From the NCBI GenBank assembly GCA_000469685.2, contig LS997565.1, forward strand, positions 44,166,666-44,230,665: a DNA stretch of 64,000 nt. The letters are read 5' to 3'. Positions 13,901-26,528 of the stretch are shown in pieces. The position numbers were made by a program, and so were the translations under genes. How positions within the stretch are numbered: the stretch's first letter is position 1; each line of letters starts with the position of its first letter. Under the pieces are notes generated by a model. That model saw nothing but the letters and a program-made list of their open reading frames with translations, made no database searches and was not told where the DNA came from. The DNA comes from Haemonchus contortus (lineage: Eukaryota > Nematoda > Chromadorea > Rhabditida > Trichostrongylidae).

Positions 13901-14789
13901 TAGTGGCAAGTTGGTGCCTCTTGTCGGTAGATTACTCAATTTTATTCTAATTACTTATGAGAAGCGATTCTCAAAAGCATATTAGTCAGTTCCATTCGTC
14001 TGGGGAAAGAAATGAGCAGAGACCAGGTCTGGCGGTCGTTATGACCCTGTCAATACTTCTTTCGCATTCAAAATCGATTTATTTATTGCATTCCCATAGC
14101 CATCAAGGAAGAAAGGAGCCATTCGGTTGCTAAGCACGTTCTTCGCTCCTACAAGACCAGGTAGGATCACGTGGCACTTTCATATCACGTGCACAACTCT
14201 GAGTTCTACAAGTCAAGTAATACGATCGGCTCTGGATTGGGTGGTAAAATATTCTGCACAGTACTCTCTTTTATCTACCCCCAGCACTCAGACGTAGACG
14301 TCTGTGAATTGTTTGTTTAGTTTGCTAAGCTAACAAACTGTAAGAGATGCAAGGAACTAACTCTAGTTTCACTCGTGATTTATCCTTACCCTATTCAAAA
14401 AGGAAAGAGGGCGACAATCCTCCTATGTGGGCGCTTTTCTTACAAGCACCATTACGGCATAGAAAATAGCCTAAGTAAACTCAGAATCCTTTTTCCTGAG
14501 GCGAACTCAACCTTGAGTTCTTCCAGAAAAACATAGCTTGCAGAACTGAAGAGTTGGTTTGTTTACAGATGAAAGTACGGAAAAGTTGGATGTGTTTACA
14601 AAAAAAGTTGGAAAATAAATACAATAAAGCCATTTTTGATGGTATGACTGGTTGGTGTTAACGATCGTAAAATCTCCATAACGATCCGATTCGATAAAAA
14701 AACAGTTTCAGAAATAGGTACAGTATTACCTTCTTTCCTATACACGAGGCGTCACCAGTAATGAAGACCTGCTTGATGTAATCGAGCAT
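7984..14789 (-). CDS. INPP5A-like inositol-polyphosphate 5-phosphatase homologue, probably catalytically dead
   Basis: Homologue of type I inositol-1,4,5-trisphosphate 5-phosphatase, which normally removes the 5-phosphate of IP3 to end calcium signals. Exons on the minus strand: 14789-14730, 12555-12419, 12354-12285, 12223-12041, 11271-11194, 11137-11013, 10405-10321, 10198-10158 (less sure), unresolved exon(s), 9165-9077, 9014-8948, 8481-8362, 8088-7984. Family matches include HSAVQQFDRF, TGFLLTRFRIHGKE, FVNLNLHS, TLCPAWADRVLYN and GQHKPVALH. The start ATG lies 11 bases after an apparent SL acceptor. The metal and catalytic positions look changed. The Glu of the family's HCQE motif is Gly49 (HVQG). 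The Asp of GDFN is Ala234 (GAFN). The Asp of GDHKPV is Gln (GQHKPV). The flanking residues fit well, so the family call is firm but activity is doubtful. It is probably a pseudophosphatase paralogue, so I do not give it the ipp-5 symbol. Confidence 0.85.
12579..14729. other. Large first intron of the INPP5A-like gene
   Basis: A 2.2 kb intron. Open frames at 13198-13491 (-) and 13661-13939 (-) have no recognisable domain and no family match, and I treat them as chance frames. A short ATGGCGCA-type repeat-end motif occurs near 12780. Confidence 0.4.
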
Positions 14790-14800
14790 CAGAAAAGGTC

Positions 14801-14802
14801 CT
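14801..14802 (-). promoter_or_regulatory. Likely SL trans-splice acceptor of the INPP5A-like gene
   Basis: On the minus strand GTTTCAG is followed by 11 bases and then the ATG at 14789. The short first exon reads MLDYIKQVFIT and aligns with the N-terminus of the family, so an upstream coding exon is not required. Confidence 0.5.
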
Positions 14803-17800
14803 GAAACGAACTCGACCGTATGATATGAGCACATAATTGGGCGAGTTAACGACACGTGGACATATCAAAACTCATTGCAACAGGATATTTTAGGAATTGT
14901 CAGCAATCTAATTGGGATGCGCCATGCTTTCGGCTTGTTTGAGTATCGTTCAGAGGAATGGTAATGCTATGGATATGTTCGCTTAATTAGGGAAATGGTC
15001 AAAAACCATTCAGGATATGAAAATTGCAGGTAGTGGCCTCTATCTCTGCACCCGTTGTGTCCGATTATAAATCAGTGGACTCACAGAAATCGCATTTGTA
15101 GCCATCACGGTTTATCCGTGGAAGTCTAGTTCTGGTTTATATTGATCGAATGACTAGGATGGGTGCGAACTGGTCATGCTCAATGCACAATAACAATAAA
15201 TTATATAAAATGTCTATCATGCAGATTGGAGTCTACAGTAAGAACCAAAAACAACGATTCAGAGATCAATCGTATAGACGTTTGGTTCTTAAGCTCCATC
15301 AAGTCTGAAAGTCAGTCGAAGGATTTTAGTTTTGGTTGGAGCCTAAAAACCAAACCCCTAGACGATCGCAAAGCCAAAACAGGAACAGTCGAAATTTCTC
15401 AACTTTTGAGAGACTACTGTTAGGCCGATTAGGCATCGCCCTGGGATAGCACACTGACGTGACATCGGGCTCGACTAGGTTGAGGCCGTTCATCGCTGAG
15501 GCCAAACTCTTCGAAGAAAGAGCTCTGCCTCCACGTTCTGATGCCGGGTTGGAGCCCTTTGAGTGTTATCCTCGGGAGCGTTCTCAATGGGATCGATTGA
15601 GCTGGTACTTTGATATGATGCCCAAGGAATTAGTCCTACATGGAACACCAGGCTGGCTACTAATGGATGATAGGTCACTGAGAATAAATCTTTCAAAAAA
15701 AGTGGTTCCACTGTCGCAGTACAGAAAGACCATACACCGCCAACTAGCTGCAAGGGCTGACTTACATAGCTCTCACTATATGGATTCATAATGGGTGACA
15801 AGAAGGTTAGTGTCTGGCAACGTTGAAGAGTTATTAACAAAACTCGGCCTCGGACGGGACTCGAACTCATACTTGTGCTAGCCGGGAACCGCGCTCTTAT
15901 GTTTTTAGTGTCTGATTCTGTGTCAGATCTTATGTCATGGAATAAATACAAAGGGAAACGGAGGGAAGTTCGCGTAGGAGTTTCACCCACATGAAGCTTG
16001 GTGTCTGCACCGAAATACTTCCAAACCAAAACCCTTCTCTCCACACATCGTCCCCTCCCACCTCACTCTTTCAAGAGGCTGAATCTAGCCCATTCCTCTT
16101 GCTATATTTCTCAATCTCTAACTCATCACGTTAAGGGATGCTACCTCGAAACGGCCCTGGTCTCGAAGCTGACTCCAGTCAAGAATAGTTTACTTCCTAC
16201 CATGAGCTACAGATTGAATCCACGCTGGTAAAATTTCTACGGAGGAAAGGTTACGATTGATCAAGCTCTATGCGGTGTAAATGAGTTCAATGGACATGAT
16301 CGAAAGCGCCACAGAACTTTTCGGACTGCTGAATATTTACTCTAAGAGGACAGGTCTCATTTTTGCTTTGGACATTACTAAGCCCATAAATATTAACGAT
16401 ATATGCAAAACACACCAAGGCCAACGAACTTGGGCTTTTTCTGGTAAAAATGCAATTTCCAATGACGCGTGTAGGCCATTTTATTTACTCACATGAGGTC
16501 CGAGAATGAGCATGTCTTCATTTAGTAGCCAACCTTGACACGGAAGACTCGAGGAAAAGTTCTCTTGATGTTTGCTCCAGTGGCCGTCAGATAAGGCTCA
16601 AAACATGAAAAGGGGTTGAACGAAGTTCTCTGGACAAATGTAGTGCTCATTTGCAGTTGAGGACATCCGATACATCTACTGATTGGATTATTTTAGACCA
16701 GAAAAGGAGAAAGGTGTGGTTTGGGCAAAAGGTTTGGGTAGGAAACTTCTAGATGGCCCACCACATGCAACGTTTATTTGGAACAGGATAGTCCTCTCAA
16801 GAATACCTTCTCAAGAAGGCTGAGAGGTTCCATTGATTGGCGTCAGTCAGCACTATTTAGTTCTTCACTTAACCTTACTGATAACGTAATGACCGATTAA
16901 AGCTTACGTGGACCTGAACAGAATATCTAGGTGTCTAATCAATCTCCAAAAGAACCTCAAAAGTTCTTCCAATGCCGCATGAACGTTTGCTGGTTTTGGG
17001 GACGATTCATGGACTCGCCAAAGAAACTAAGACTAAGATCCGATTTAAAAGAGAGGAAAGTGGAAAAGAACAACAACATTCATGAATGGATGGTTAAACG
17101 TCGTCGTCGGGAAACGTTGAGGTGCCCGCAGTGGGCCGGGAGAACCGGTTCTGTATGGGCCACCATGAAAAAAAGCAGAGTTGACAGATAAAATAGCATC
17201 AGATGTATCACGTCGAAATGGGGTGTTGCTCAGTTTTGAGCGCGATTGTGGATAAATGTCCGCCGATTGCGTATAGGGGAACGTAGGAGGAGATTGGGGT
17301 TGACGGGTCATGACTGCTGCAAAATACTCATCAGTCAACCAACGAACGCGGTTAATGTGTAGACCACACCCATGTCGAGTGGGATGACTAAGCGGCATCA
17401 GCGGCCGGGGCAACCTTTCGCACTATTGTGGCAACACGATTATTTCTTTGATTTCAGCGGAAGACGATTAATCGATTCGATGAGGAGAGAGCTACGTGCC
17501 CGGTTTACAGTTGAATGCTCATAGACGATCGAAATCGTATTTGCAGAAACAGAATTCCAGAGCTGTATGGTGTAGGCAGTGACTCATTCAACGTTTACCT
17601 ACTGAACCAGAACCTCCTCCGAAAAAAGTGATATTGTTCTTACCAGTGAAAAAACGCTCCTCAGACTCCTCTCTTCGGGAAATCCATTCTTCCTTACCTA
17701 TATATCTATCATTTCACGGCTAGCTGTGTAGACAGAAGTGGAGGATCACCTTGGAGGACTTGTGCAAGTTTCGTGCATACCTCACTACTCCATGGTATAG

Positions 17801-19492
17801 CACGGTGTTGTGTTGTCTTACCTTGGGAATGGGAATGTCCCAAAAGGAACCCTCTACTCTGGATGGTCACGTCTTCGATGGAATTTCAGAGAACTGTAGC
17901 ACCAGTGCTCCTTGCCGTCCCAGAGAAGAAAGTTCTTCAGGATGACGACTCCATGTGAATATGTTCTGAACCCAACGACACCCAATACCAAGCTGTACGC
18001 TCTATCGACCCTATAGGACAAGAAGCTCTACCTCTCTAGCGGAGAGTCTCAGAGTCTGCCCCTCGATCTTTTTCGCTTGGGTAGAAACCTAGGCTTGCGC
18101 TAAAGGGTTGGAAATGATCTCTTAACAAGTTGCGGTTCCACTATGGCAAAATTGCCTGCTAATAGATTTTGCGCTCGCTAGAAGGTGATACAATCTAAAT
18201 TTTTTTTGCCGTACAGTAAGGGAGCTTCCCCATCTTGATACCAACTTGTGGAGAGTCTCGTCTCGTTCGACTTATTTCAGCCTGGTGCAAATACTTCAGG
18301 AGACAAAAACCTCTTACTTCTCTCAGATGTTGCATGGCTGGTAAAAAACTGTTTGCACGAATTTGAACCCCAAGTATAATAAAGAATAAGTTGAAAAACG
18401 CGACAATTTTTTCGCAGTGTCCCAATCTCTTTTTCCTACCATAGGCTTCTGTTTGTTCTTGTACCGCTATCGATGTACCGTTGAAGAAGCGCTACTTTCT
18501 CCAAATCCTCCTACTACTTGAAAAAAATGAAATCGTGCCACAACAAAAGAAGATTGGAAAGCGATATACTCAAAATATCAAAACTGAGAAGACTGAGACA
18601 CTTTAGGAGGGCACCAGGTATAAGCACCTCAGGTATAGGCACCTTAGGTAAAACTCAGGTAAAACATCACCATGTACTTTCGAATCCCTAGGCTAGTTGA
18701 TCAATTCATAACAATTACGAGTGTACAGAGCCCTAGTTAGTATCTCTATCTCTTTCGAAACTGAACGTTCAACACGCGACGCGCTCTAGAGTAGCCTGGA
18801 CCCGAAAATTGTACCTTTTTTACTATTGCTATACCTTGAAGGCATCATCTCGACCGCTAACGGAGAACGATTTCGAGAAGTTAATAGTGGTAGCCACACT
18901 AGAATTGAGGTTTTAAAGAGCCCCAACTCCTTACTGGGTACGCCCTTTGCCTTTTCAATTTTACTTTCCTAACCGTATTTATTGCGATATGGCTCCCCAT
19001 TAGTCAGCCTACCACCGTGGGCCCAACTCAGGTACCACCACAGTTTTCGCAGTTTCTGCACAGCATGGAAGTACAGATGTAAGCACAGAAGCTAGGATGG
19101 GACCGAACTTGTTGTTTCATGAGAGCAGGCATAATCCTCTCCCAGTTTCTTCACTTCCACCATCTTTCACAAATGACGATAGGAAATCATTGGCACTGTA
19201 GTCAACCACTGAGTACTCCTCGAACTACACGTGGGTGAGGATCAATAACTACCGCACAGGAATGAAAGTACAGATAATCTGTAAGCATTGGAAACGATGA
19301 TGAGCACGAATGAGACAGTTATACGAACTCCGACCGGTTGCAATGAGGCAGCAGGTAAGGTGTTTGCTAATGTCTAAGCACATACAAATTGCCGAAGTGG
19401 TGCGGGCGTTGAGCAAGCAATGCCAAATCGCGCACGAACAGCTTAAAATAGACGCCAAATGTGCGTGCTTTCTGGTCGGTTATTATGCACCA
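14803..19492. other. Gene-poor region between the INPP5A-like and METTL13 genes
   Basis: 4.7 kb with no gene I can support. The longest open frames are 15490-16044 (-, 184 codons) and 15459-15791 (+, 110 codons). They overlap on opposite strands and neither resembles a known protein. A repeat-end motif GGGATGCGCCATGC lies at 14914-14927, and a tRNA-like promoter block at 15845-15900. The rest looks like diverged repeat or plain spacer. Confidence 0.4.
15845..15900 (-). repeat. tRNA-like (SINE head) fragment
   Basis: On the minus strand TAAGAGCGCGGTTCCC is followed by GAGTTCGAGTCCC, which fits a pol III B box. The arms do not fold into a complete tRNA acceptor stem. It is probably a diverged head of a tRNA-derived element. 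Confidence 0.4.
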
Positions 19493-19498
19493 TTTATT
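19493..19498 (-). terminator. Polyadenylation signal of the METTL13-type gene
   Basis: AATAAA on the minus strand, about 126 nt after the stop codon. Confidence 0.45.
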
Positions 19499-19623
19499 CG
19501 CGAAATAAAAACTAGAAATCTAAACAAATTCAAGCAAAAATTTTAACAGTCAACAACTTCGATAAGAAGGTAAATAAAAACAACAAAAATGCAGAAACAA
19601 CTAACGGGGCAACAAGTAGGCTG

Positions 19624-22600
19624 TTATTGTACAGATACGGAAGTAATCCTTGCGATGACGGGTTCAAGGGCGTTCACCCATCCTATGTCTTTTCGTAAAG
19701 AACGAGCAATTTGAACAGCGTCGAAGTTTTTATCATGGGCTGTACACGCCAGAAGTACCTGAAATGATTCGATTTGAAACTAGCAATTTATAATTTAATT
19801 TTACACCAAACGCGATACCATCGGAAAAATTCAAGATGCTCGATTTCTAATTGGTAATTCCACAGAGTGCAGCCAAAGTAATCAAATTTGCGAAGTACCA
19901 GGAGAAAAAGCCCGACGTATCTTCATAGCAACCGGGAATATTACCCATCCACCTTGACATTCATGTCCAATCAACATCATATCTTCAATTCTTTCACATT
20001 TTTTCTTCCATTAAACTTTTTCCACATAACATCGATCAGAACCACAGCTGTCTGCAAACACAACTCACACCATTCACACAACTATTATACTATACACCTT
20101 ATCAGTACAGCGGCGGTGTAGTGGTTAATGGCGCACTACCACACACGCAAGGTCACGGGTTTGAATCCCGGCTCGATATCTGTCCAGGTCAACCAAGCCA
20201 TCCATCCCTCCCTAGTCGGTCAGTTGGTACCAGACTGTTTCAGTGGTTGAAAGCTCTGATTTCTGCACCGGCACGTTATTGTATAAGCCACGTAGGCACC
20301 CAAACACCACCGCGTTTTCCATTAGGAATCGAATGCTGGCCACATCCCACTAACGGGAATCAATAACGCAAAAAACTTCATTTTCTATTGATTTAGAGGG
20401 GAAGAACTGATATCAATTTAAGAGTATGACCAGAACTAATGGCTTACTCTGCAGCATAGATCTATGAAAAGTTTATCGCGCTCCTTTCTAGTCGGTCACA
20501 GATAATCATTTTGATTGGCGTATCGAAAGTAACTTTTTGAGGGGCTCAAAGAACATGATGTCGCGATGAGTAATCAGTATTGAGTTTGATGGATGTTGCA
20601 ATTGATTGCGAGAAAACCCATCTTCTTTTAGAAATATGCGATTTCAATTACCTGCAACACGCCCTTTGCGAAACAGTGAGACCATGCCACTTAAAATAAT
20701 CACAGTAACACATTGACCATTAGATAATTGAGACATAAGCGTTTCGAGCACTCATGAGCCTTTGGGGACGCGCCATGGAGTCGGCTACTGTTTAGAAGTG
20801 AGGAGCATATAATGCATCTTAGACTCACATAGAGACTCGTAAGACTACACAGGGATACGCTTGCTTTTTTTTATCCTCTCAAAAGAGTTTATCAGCTAAA
20901 AGTGTCCGCCTAAGTCATGAAAGAACCAGGTGATTTTGGCAATATTAAATGATACGGACCTTGATATGAGATTACTACTCCTATCCTTTCACATCTTCGA
21001 TACCCTCTTGAGTTTGTACGTTCCCCGCGTTACACTAGCTCCTACATAACAAAGAACATCAAAATTTGTCTCTTGAACGCCGAAAAGCGACAGATCGCCA
21101 TCGTCTTACGGCCATAAGGTGCGTACCCACTACAAGAATCTGTTTCTCGGGTAGAAGCCACTGCATCCTCTTATTTTAGGTTGTTCCATGACTTCAATAT
21201 CTTTCCATACGTTCCCTTCAAAATGAATTCCGAATTCTATGCCTCTCTACACGAATCATAAACTATAAGCAGCCATTTCTATGAGTAATACCATCGAATA
21301 TATTTTGGGTGAACGTTGATTACCTCATTAACATCTTCTTCGGAACGAATGCTATACAAAGTCGGGAAATGGGCAGCCATAGAACGTTTAGCATTGAGTG
21401 CGACTTCTTCATCTCTCGTAACCAGATTCATAGCGATGACACCTAAAGAAGAACTAGGCGTTAATTTACCAATTACTAACCTATAATGACAGCTCTCTCC
21501 ATGTATCTACCATCAATCATCTAAACCGCTGAAAGGAAAACCAACCATTTGAATTTAGTGAATTCTTCATATTACAAAGGACGGGGTCGGTAAGGAAAAT
21601 GGCCGGTGGACAACTAAGTCCCGACTCGTGTACGGGACCGGCCAAATCCACAAACATCATATCCAGCTTCTCCTTTTCATCTGAAAAAAACCTTTCAACA
21701 CTCCTTGACCACTTCATTTTCTGAAAACCCCACCAAAAATAGGAGAAAAACCATTCCAATATCTGAAAAAGAATAACCCCTGTGTTCTCTAGCAATAGAT
21801 CCCCAAACTTGTATGAAAATGCATTCGACATTGACGTGAGTGACATAAAACGTCAAAGGAATCGATAAGGGATGATAAGGAGCCAGAGCGCCCGAATGCG
21901 CTTCACCATTCGAAGCTAAAAAGCCCTCAAGGACAAGCAACCTAGCAGGTCAGTGTTGATAGACTCTGCTAGAAAATGCCGGTCATTCCTCCATTCAATG
22001 TCCGCTTCGGAAGACCCACTGAATGATCACAACACTGACACCAGAATGATAGATTCCCTTTCAGTGCTACAACATTCTAACGCTGAACCACGAGGTAGGG
22101 TTTCCACATTGAGCCCATCGAAAAGCCAGATAAGTCATGAAATGAGACCCAGGTTTTGGGTGAGCCGCTGAGAGGAAATAGCAAAAAGCCAATATGTATC
22201 TGGCCTGTTACGCATATAACCTGACAGCTCAGACTGCATACTCTTATTGTTAGCTATAGACCTTGATTGTTGAAGTATTACTACCGAACCCTTAAAAAAA
22301 TCGAGCAATATGACCACCACAACTACGCTAGTTTAGATGAGCTCATACTTTGAACATAAAAAAGAGCATGCTAACCTCGTGCTGAGATTTGCTCCAAATA
22401 GACAACAGCGTCCATGACTTTCACGCTCAATCGAGTATCATGACTGGGCAACGCAAACCACTGGGCCGCTACATTTACGAGATCACCATCAAGTTCGACT
22501 CCTTCTACCGCTGCCTCAAAAAGGTCGGCAATTTGAAGCGGGGTAGACTCAGAACCAGTAGCACATCTCAAACCTTGTTCAAATTACGAAGAAGAAACGA

Positions 22601-25600
22601 GGCCAGAAGACCGCCTCCAAGGCCCAGAACAGCCATCTATAAAAAATGGCTGTTGTATTTGCCAAGCGCAAAGAATGATGATGAAAATTCTGACCTTGAG
22701 TTGTGCAGTGGTCGGGTCATGGAGGGGATTCGAGGGTAATAAAGCAAGTCCAGACAGCATGAGAATATGATGATCACAACTCAAATTTTCGAGATCAACC
22801 GCTTTCTTCCCGCCTTTTTTACCTGAAAAAAAGATTGAAAACTGAAAAAAAGTGAAACAAGGAGCTTGAAATTCTCTTCATTCGAGTACCTTAGAGAATC
22901 AGATGAAATAGTAAGGATCGGAAACAGGCACTTACTTTTCAAAAGAGCTTCAGATTGAACAATATTACTGCTAGATAGGAAAACTAATCGCCTATACTCC
23001 TGACCATCGACAACAACATCCTCGACGGTCCACTTGCCATTCATGACCGATTCTCCGGATGCCCTGGTCACCCGTACATCGACACTGCCGGTAGAGAGAA
23101 AATCAATCTAAAAAAGATCTTCATAGTGACAATAAGCCATAAACCTTTTATCAGAACTCGAGAGTTGGGGTTGTTATTCCAGCTTCAGGAACAAGCTGGG
23201 GCTGGAACAACAAGCTTACTTTACCCGGTTCATACTATGTTCCCCCTTGAGACGATGCTAATGGTCGCAGTCGGACTGATGCCATTTTTATCCGCAAACA
23301 TGACTCCTTCCGCCCTCCCCCACCTCCTCTAGAGAATGGTCCAGACCTCAGAGCCCTCATTTGCTGGACAATAGAAATCAAATTCCTTCACCAATACAGC
23401 GATGTGACGCAATTAGAAACCAACCAGGCCTCCGTTTTCACGTGGATCGAATCGAGTAGCGAAGGGGCCCAACTCATCCTGTACTTGCTGTAATGATGTG
23501 TACGTCTGAGATCGCGACAACGTGACAACTGCTAGGCGGTCCTTAACAAATGAGTAAGTATCACGGCTCACCGATGATTCACAGGACCAACACCCCTTTT
23601 CACAAATCTGACCTTTTCAGCTTGCTGACGCAAGGTCATGCGGCCTTTCTCAGTCGAGAATATCCACTCACCTTCTCTAAAATTAGTACTGTAGTCCAAA
23701 AAGTGCAAGACTTCAGTTGTTATCAGCTCAATCACTTTAAACCATCTTAATACCCTCGTAGCTATCTAACGCACAATATGCAGAGAGAAACAAAAGGTCA
23801 TAGAGATTGTATTCAGCTCTTACAAGCCTGAAAATTGAACCTATACCATTCGTGACTTACCGTCCCAGAGGGACAACAAAAACAGCGTAGCTGCGGAAAA
23901 TTTTGACATTTATGTCGTCAACAATGTAAATGCGATATCGAGGCCCACTTTCAAACTGACTTTCAATGCTTATCGAAGCTTCGTGGTCCAGTTTTCTGAA
24001 AGAGCGTGATAGAGAAGCACAATTGCAGGATTTATGATCGTGAACCGAAAACTAGAGAATTTGAAGGAAAGGACCTTGAGCACATATGGACGAATTGGCT
24101 CAGTTCTTGCTCGGAAGCTATTACTGAAAGCACATCATGCAAGTGAGCAAATTTCTCGAAACGATCGCTTCCAGCACGGCACAATTCGATTGGCTGAAGA
24201 CGATATTCATAGCCGACAAAATGTCAGAGAGTCCAAAAAAGATGAAAATACAGAAGATTCCGTCACGTCCTTCAGGTTTATACTAATGGTAAGATTTTGT
24301 CAACCAGCTCATCGCTACTGCTACGTTTGAAAAGGGTGCATAGAAGAGGAGTATTTCAAAGCAGCACACGAAGGGCTGAGCTCATGAGAGGACGTAACAA
24401 TAAACAATGGATCTCGAATTTGATGTTGTCAACCGGATAAAATGTAGGGTGGTTGATATGGGAGAGTTCTCTCACAGGAGATGGGATTGAGACCTGAGAT
24501 ATTTAGAGAAGTACATATCTCAGACGGTACGGTCACGAACTAGCAAAAGTATCAGTTCGGAATCTCAGGGAAACTTAAAGATAATAGTGAATTGTCAACA
24601 ACAACAAAGCCTACCATAGACATTAGCATCACATTTCGAAGCTTAGTTGCTACAAGTATAAAAATTGGCATTGGAAAACCCGAAGCGCTATTCTCTAACT
24701 CATGTACTCGCAGAAGAAACTGATGCCTAAAAATCATCGAATTCTGCTCAAATTTGACCGTGCCTTCAATCATATCACAGAATACTGCATGGTAAACTTT
24801 GAAGAACTGACTTGCTTAAAAAGTGCTCCATGAAGTGTTTGACGATATGATGTTGGGCAAGCGTAACAATCAAACAGCGGCCAGCTATAATAGCGAATAC
24901 TTAATCGCCTATTCTGTGTGCAAATGAGGCTGCTTCAAGCCTTCTACGAGCAAAACAAACAATCTGGTGAGAAACCTAATGAACTATTAAATTGTAGAGA
25001 GTGAACATAAGAGATCAGCAGGTTGTAGCCACCAATATCCCTGAACTGCTGAACAAGGAATGAGTTCTTTTTCACTTAAAGCTACTACTGCTCATTAAAA
25101 ATTTTCGATAGAACTAGCAAAATGAGAACTCCTACTGATAACATAACTCACCTACTTTGAGCACTCGCTGAACTTCGCAAAACATCTTATTCACACAATC
25201 TAGCTGTTGTTCAGAAGCCTCTGGAGGGAGTAAAGCGTCTAACGTTCCCTTGTCGACCACTACAGAAAAATCTTCATCAGCAAACGACATCTGAACAAGT
25301 AGAATAGAACAGGAAGAATAGAAACGGAGTAGAATAACGCAGGGGAGCGAAATACCAACCGAAGTTGCGTCTTCCTTCGAAAAACATAGTTCTGAACGTT
25401 CACGATTTCTTAATCGTTGTTCCTCTATCACAGAAGAATCAGTATCTATACTATGAACATTGCGAAAGCCGTTGTCATACATCTAAATGAGAAACGCCGG
25501 CGATACATTCGAATCTTCGAGGAAGCAAGATTCACAAGAGCAGACGCGCGCGGTCGCGCGGCGTTTAGAAAAAGCTCCCCACGACCAAAAAGATCAAAAA

Positions 25601-26034
25601 CTACTAACGTCTAATGGTTATTTTCAAAAGCCAAAACTAAAGAAAGTCGGCAAGAGTACCCAGGTGCTCGCACGAGCGCCCATAATAAAGTAACCAATCG
25701 CGATGCTCTTAGTTAAATTCAAGTTGAAATCAAGAGCAGAACTGAGCTCGCTGAAGAGAGGGATTGCAACCAACAAGAAAATGATACCTGTGCGGCCAGT
25801 TGTGAATTACCACAACCAATTTGAAGAATCTTGTCAGTTGTTTTAAGATATTTTTCCAAAACGGAACCTAATACACCATAATCACCGTACCTAAAACTTT
25901 CCATGAAAATAACGACTAGTTAACAAAAATAATTCAAAAGACTACCATTCAAAAGGCGCTTTGCGCGTTGCGAAGAAATTCTTCCAATATTTTGGATCAG
26001 TAAATTCAGTCGTTGATTTCGGTAACAACGACAT
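19624..26034 (-). CDS. metl-13: METTL13-type eEF1A lysine and N-terminal methyltransferase
   Basis: Two-domain SAM methyltransferase. In the human protein the N-terminal domain dimethylates eEF1A Lys55 and the C-terminal domain trimethylates the eEF1A N-terminus. Seventeen exons: 26034-25946, 25890-25788, 25482-25360, 25290-25152, 24884-24812, 24726-24615, 24193-24075, 23995-23861, 23676-23613, 23541-23425, 23107-22936, 22822-22695, 22636-22574, 22514-22376, 21680-21546, 21442-21324, 19758-19624. Phase holds throughout, giving 654 residues. The N-terminus MSLLPKSTTEF matches the family. SAM motif I is ILQIGCGNSQL (residues 51-61), followed by HSIDTD and VVDKGTLDALL. The spermidine-synthase-like C-terminal domain shows VLGLGGGLL (461-469), EGVELDGD and SGLSCPPAIF. 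The last intron (1.57 kb) holds a SINE-like element. The stop of the ENPP gene is only 495 bp upstream on the same strand. Confidence 0.95.
20107..20357 (+). repeat. tRNA-derived SINE-like element, full copy
   Basis: Lies in the last METTL13 intron. The head reads GCGGTGTAGTGGTTAATGGC then GGGTTTGAATCCCGG, which fit pol III A and B boxes. GGTACC is at 20226-20231, and a body block TTGTATAAGCCACG is shared with the copy at 43124. The 3' end is near CCACATCCCA. It is not a real tRNA, because the would-be acceptor stem does not pair. Confidence 0.7.
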
Positions 26035-26528
26035 CGGAAATGATTTCGTCAATTAACTTAACAACATAGCCAGTCATTTTATCAGTCAAAAATAATTAGC
26101 TTAGAAAAGCCATCGAATTAAATCCAAATCACTCGCATACAAAGGGAAATGTTTATTAAATATACGCCTAAGTGGGCATACAATACCTGCCTTATCAATT
26201 TGCACATCACCGTTGCAGGAATAGATTCATAATGCGATACGAGTACCTATACAAAGGCTGAATAGCGATGATGATCAGTATCTAATAGCTGGTGTGATTG
26301 ATATTGTTCCAGAATCACTATGAGTTAGATCACAGAAACTGACGAACACATAAACGTGCTATCAAAACTCTCCGTAAGTTATTTAGTAGACCAAAAAGTC
26401 TAAATTGCACCAACAATTACACATATTACACATAATATACAAGGTGCAGGTCAGAATCGGTAATGCGAATAGCTGTTCGATATAATAAAGTGCCCGATAT
26501 ATAAACCCATATTATGGAGGATGAAGCT
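26035..26528 (-). promoter_or_regulatory. Short spacer between ENPP and METTL13 genes
   Basis: 495 bp separate two genes on the same strand. A minus-strand AATAAA at 26157-26152 lies about 118 nt before the METTL13 ATG. The spacer has no open frame. It must hold the ENPP 3' untranslated region and either a compact promoter or an intercistronic region of an operon. No strong SL acceptor sits directly at the METTL13 ATG; TATGTTGTTAAG about 26 nt upstream is one candidate. Confidence 0.4.

Noticed and set aside
15459..16044. 184-codon (-) and 110-codon (+) overlapping open frames
   Set aside because: They overlap on opposite strands, lack any recognisable domain, splice context or acceptor before a start, and contain a tRNA-like repeat.
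20107..20180. A true tRNA gene
   Set aside because: A and B boxes are visible, but the acceptor stem does not pair and the sequence continues into a body and 3' end shared with other dispersed copies.
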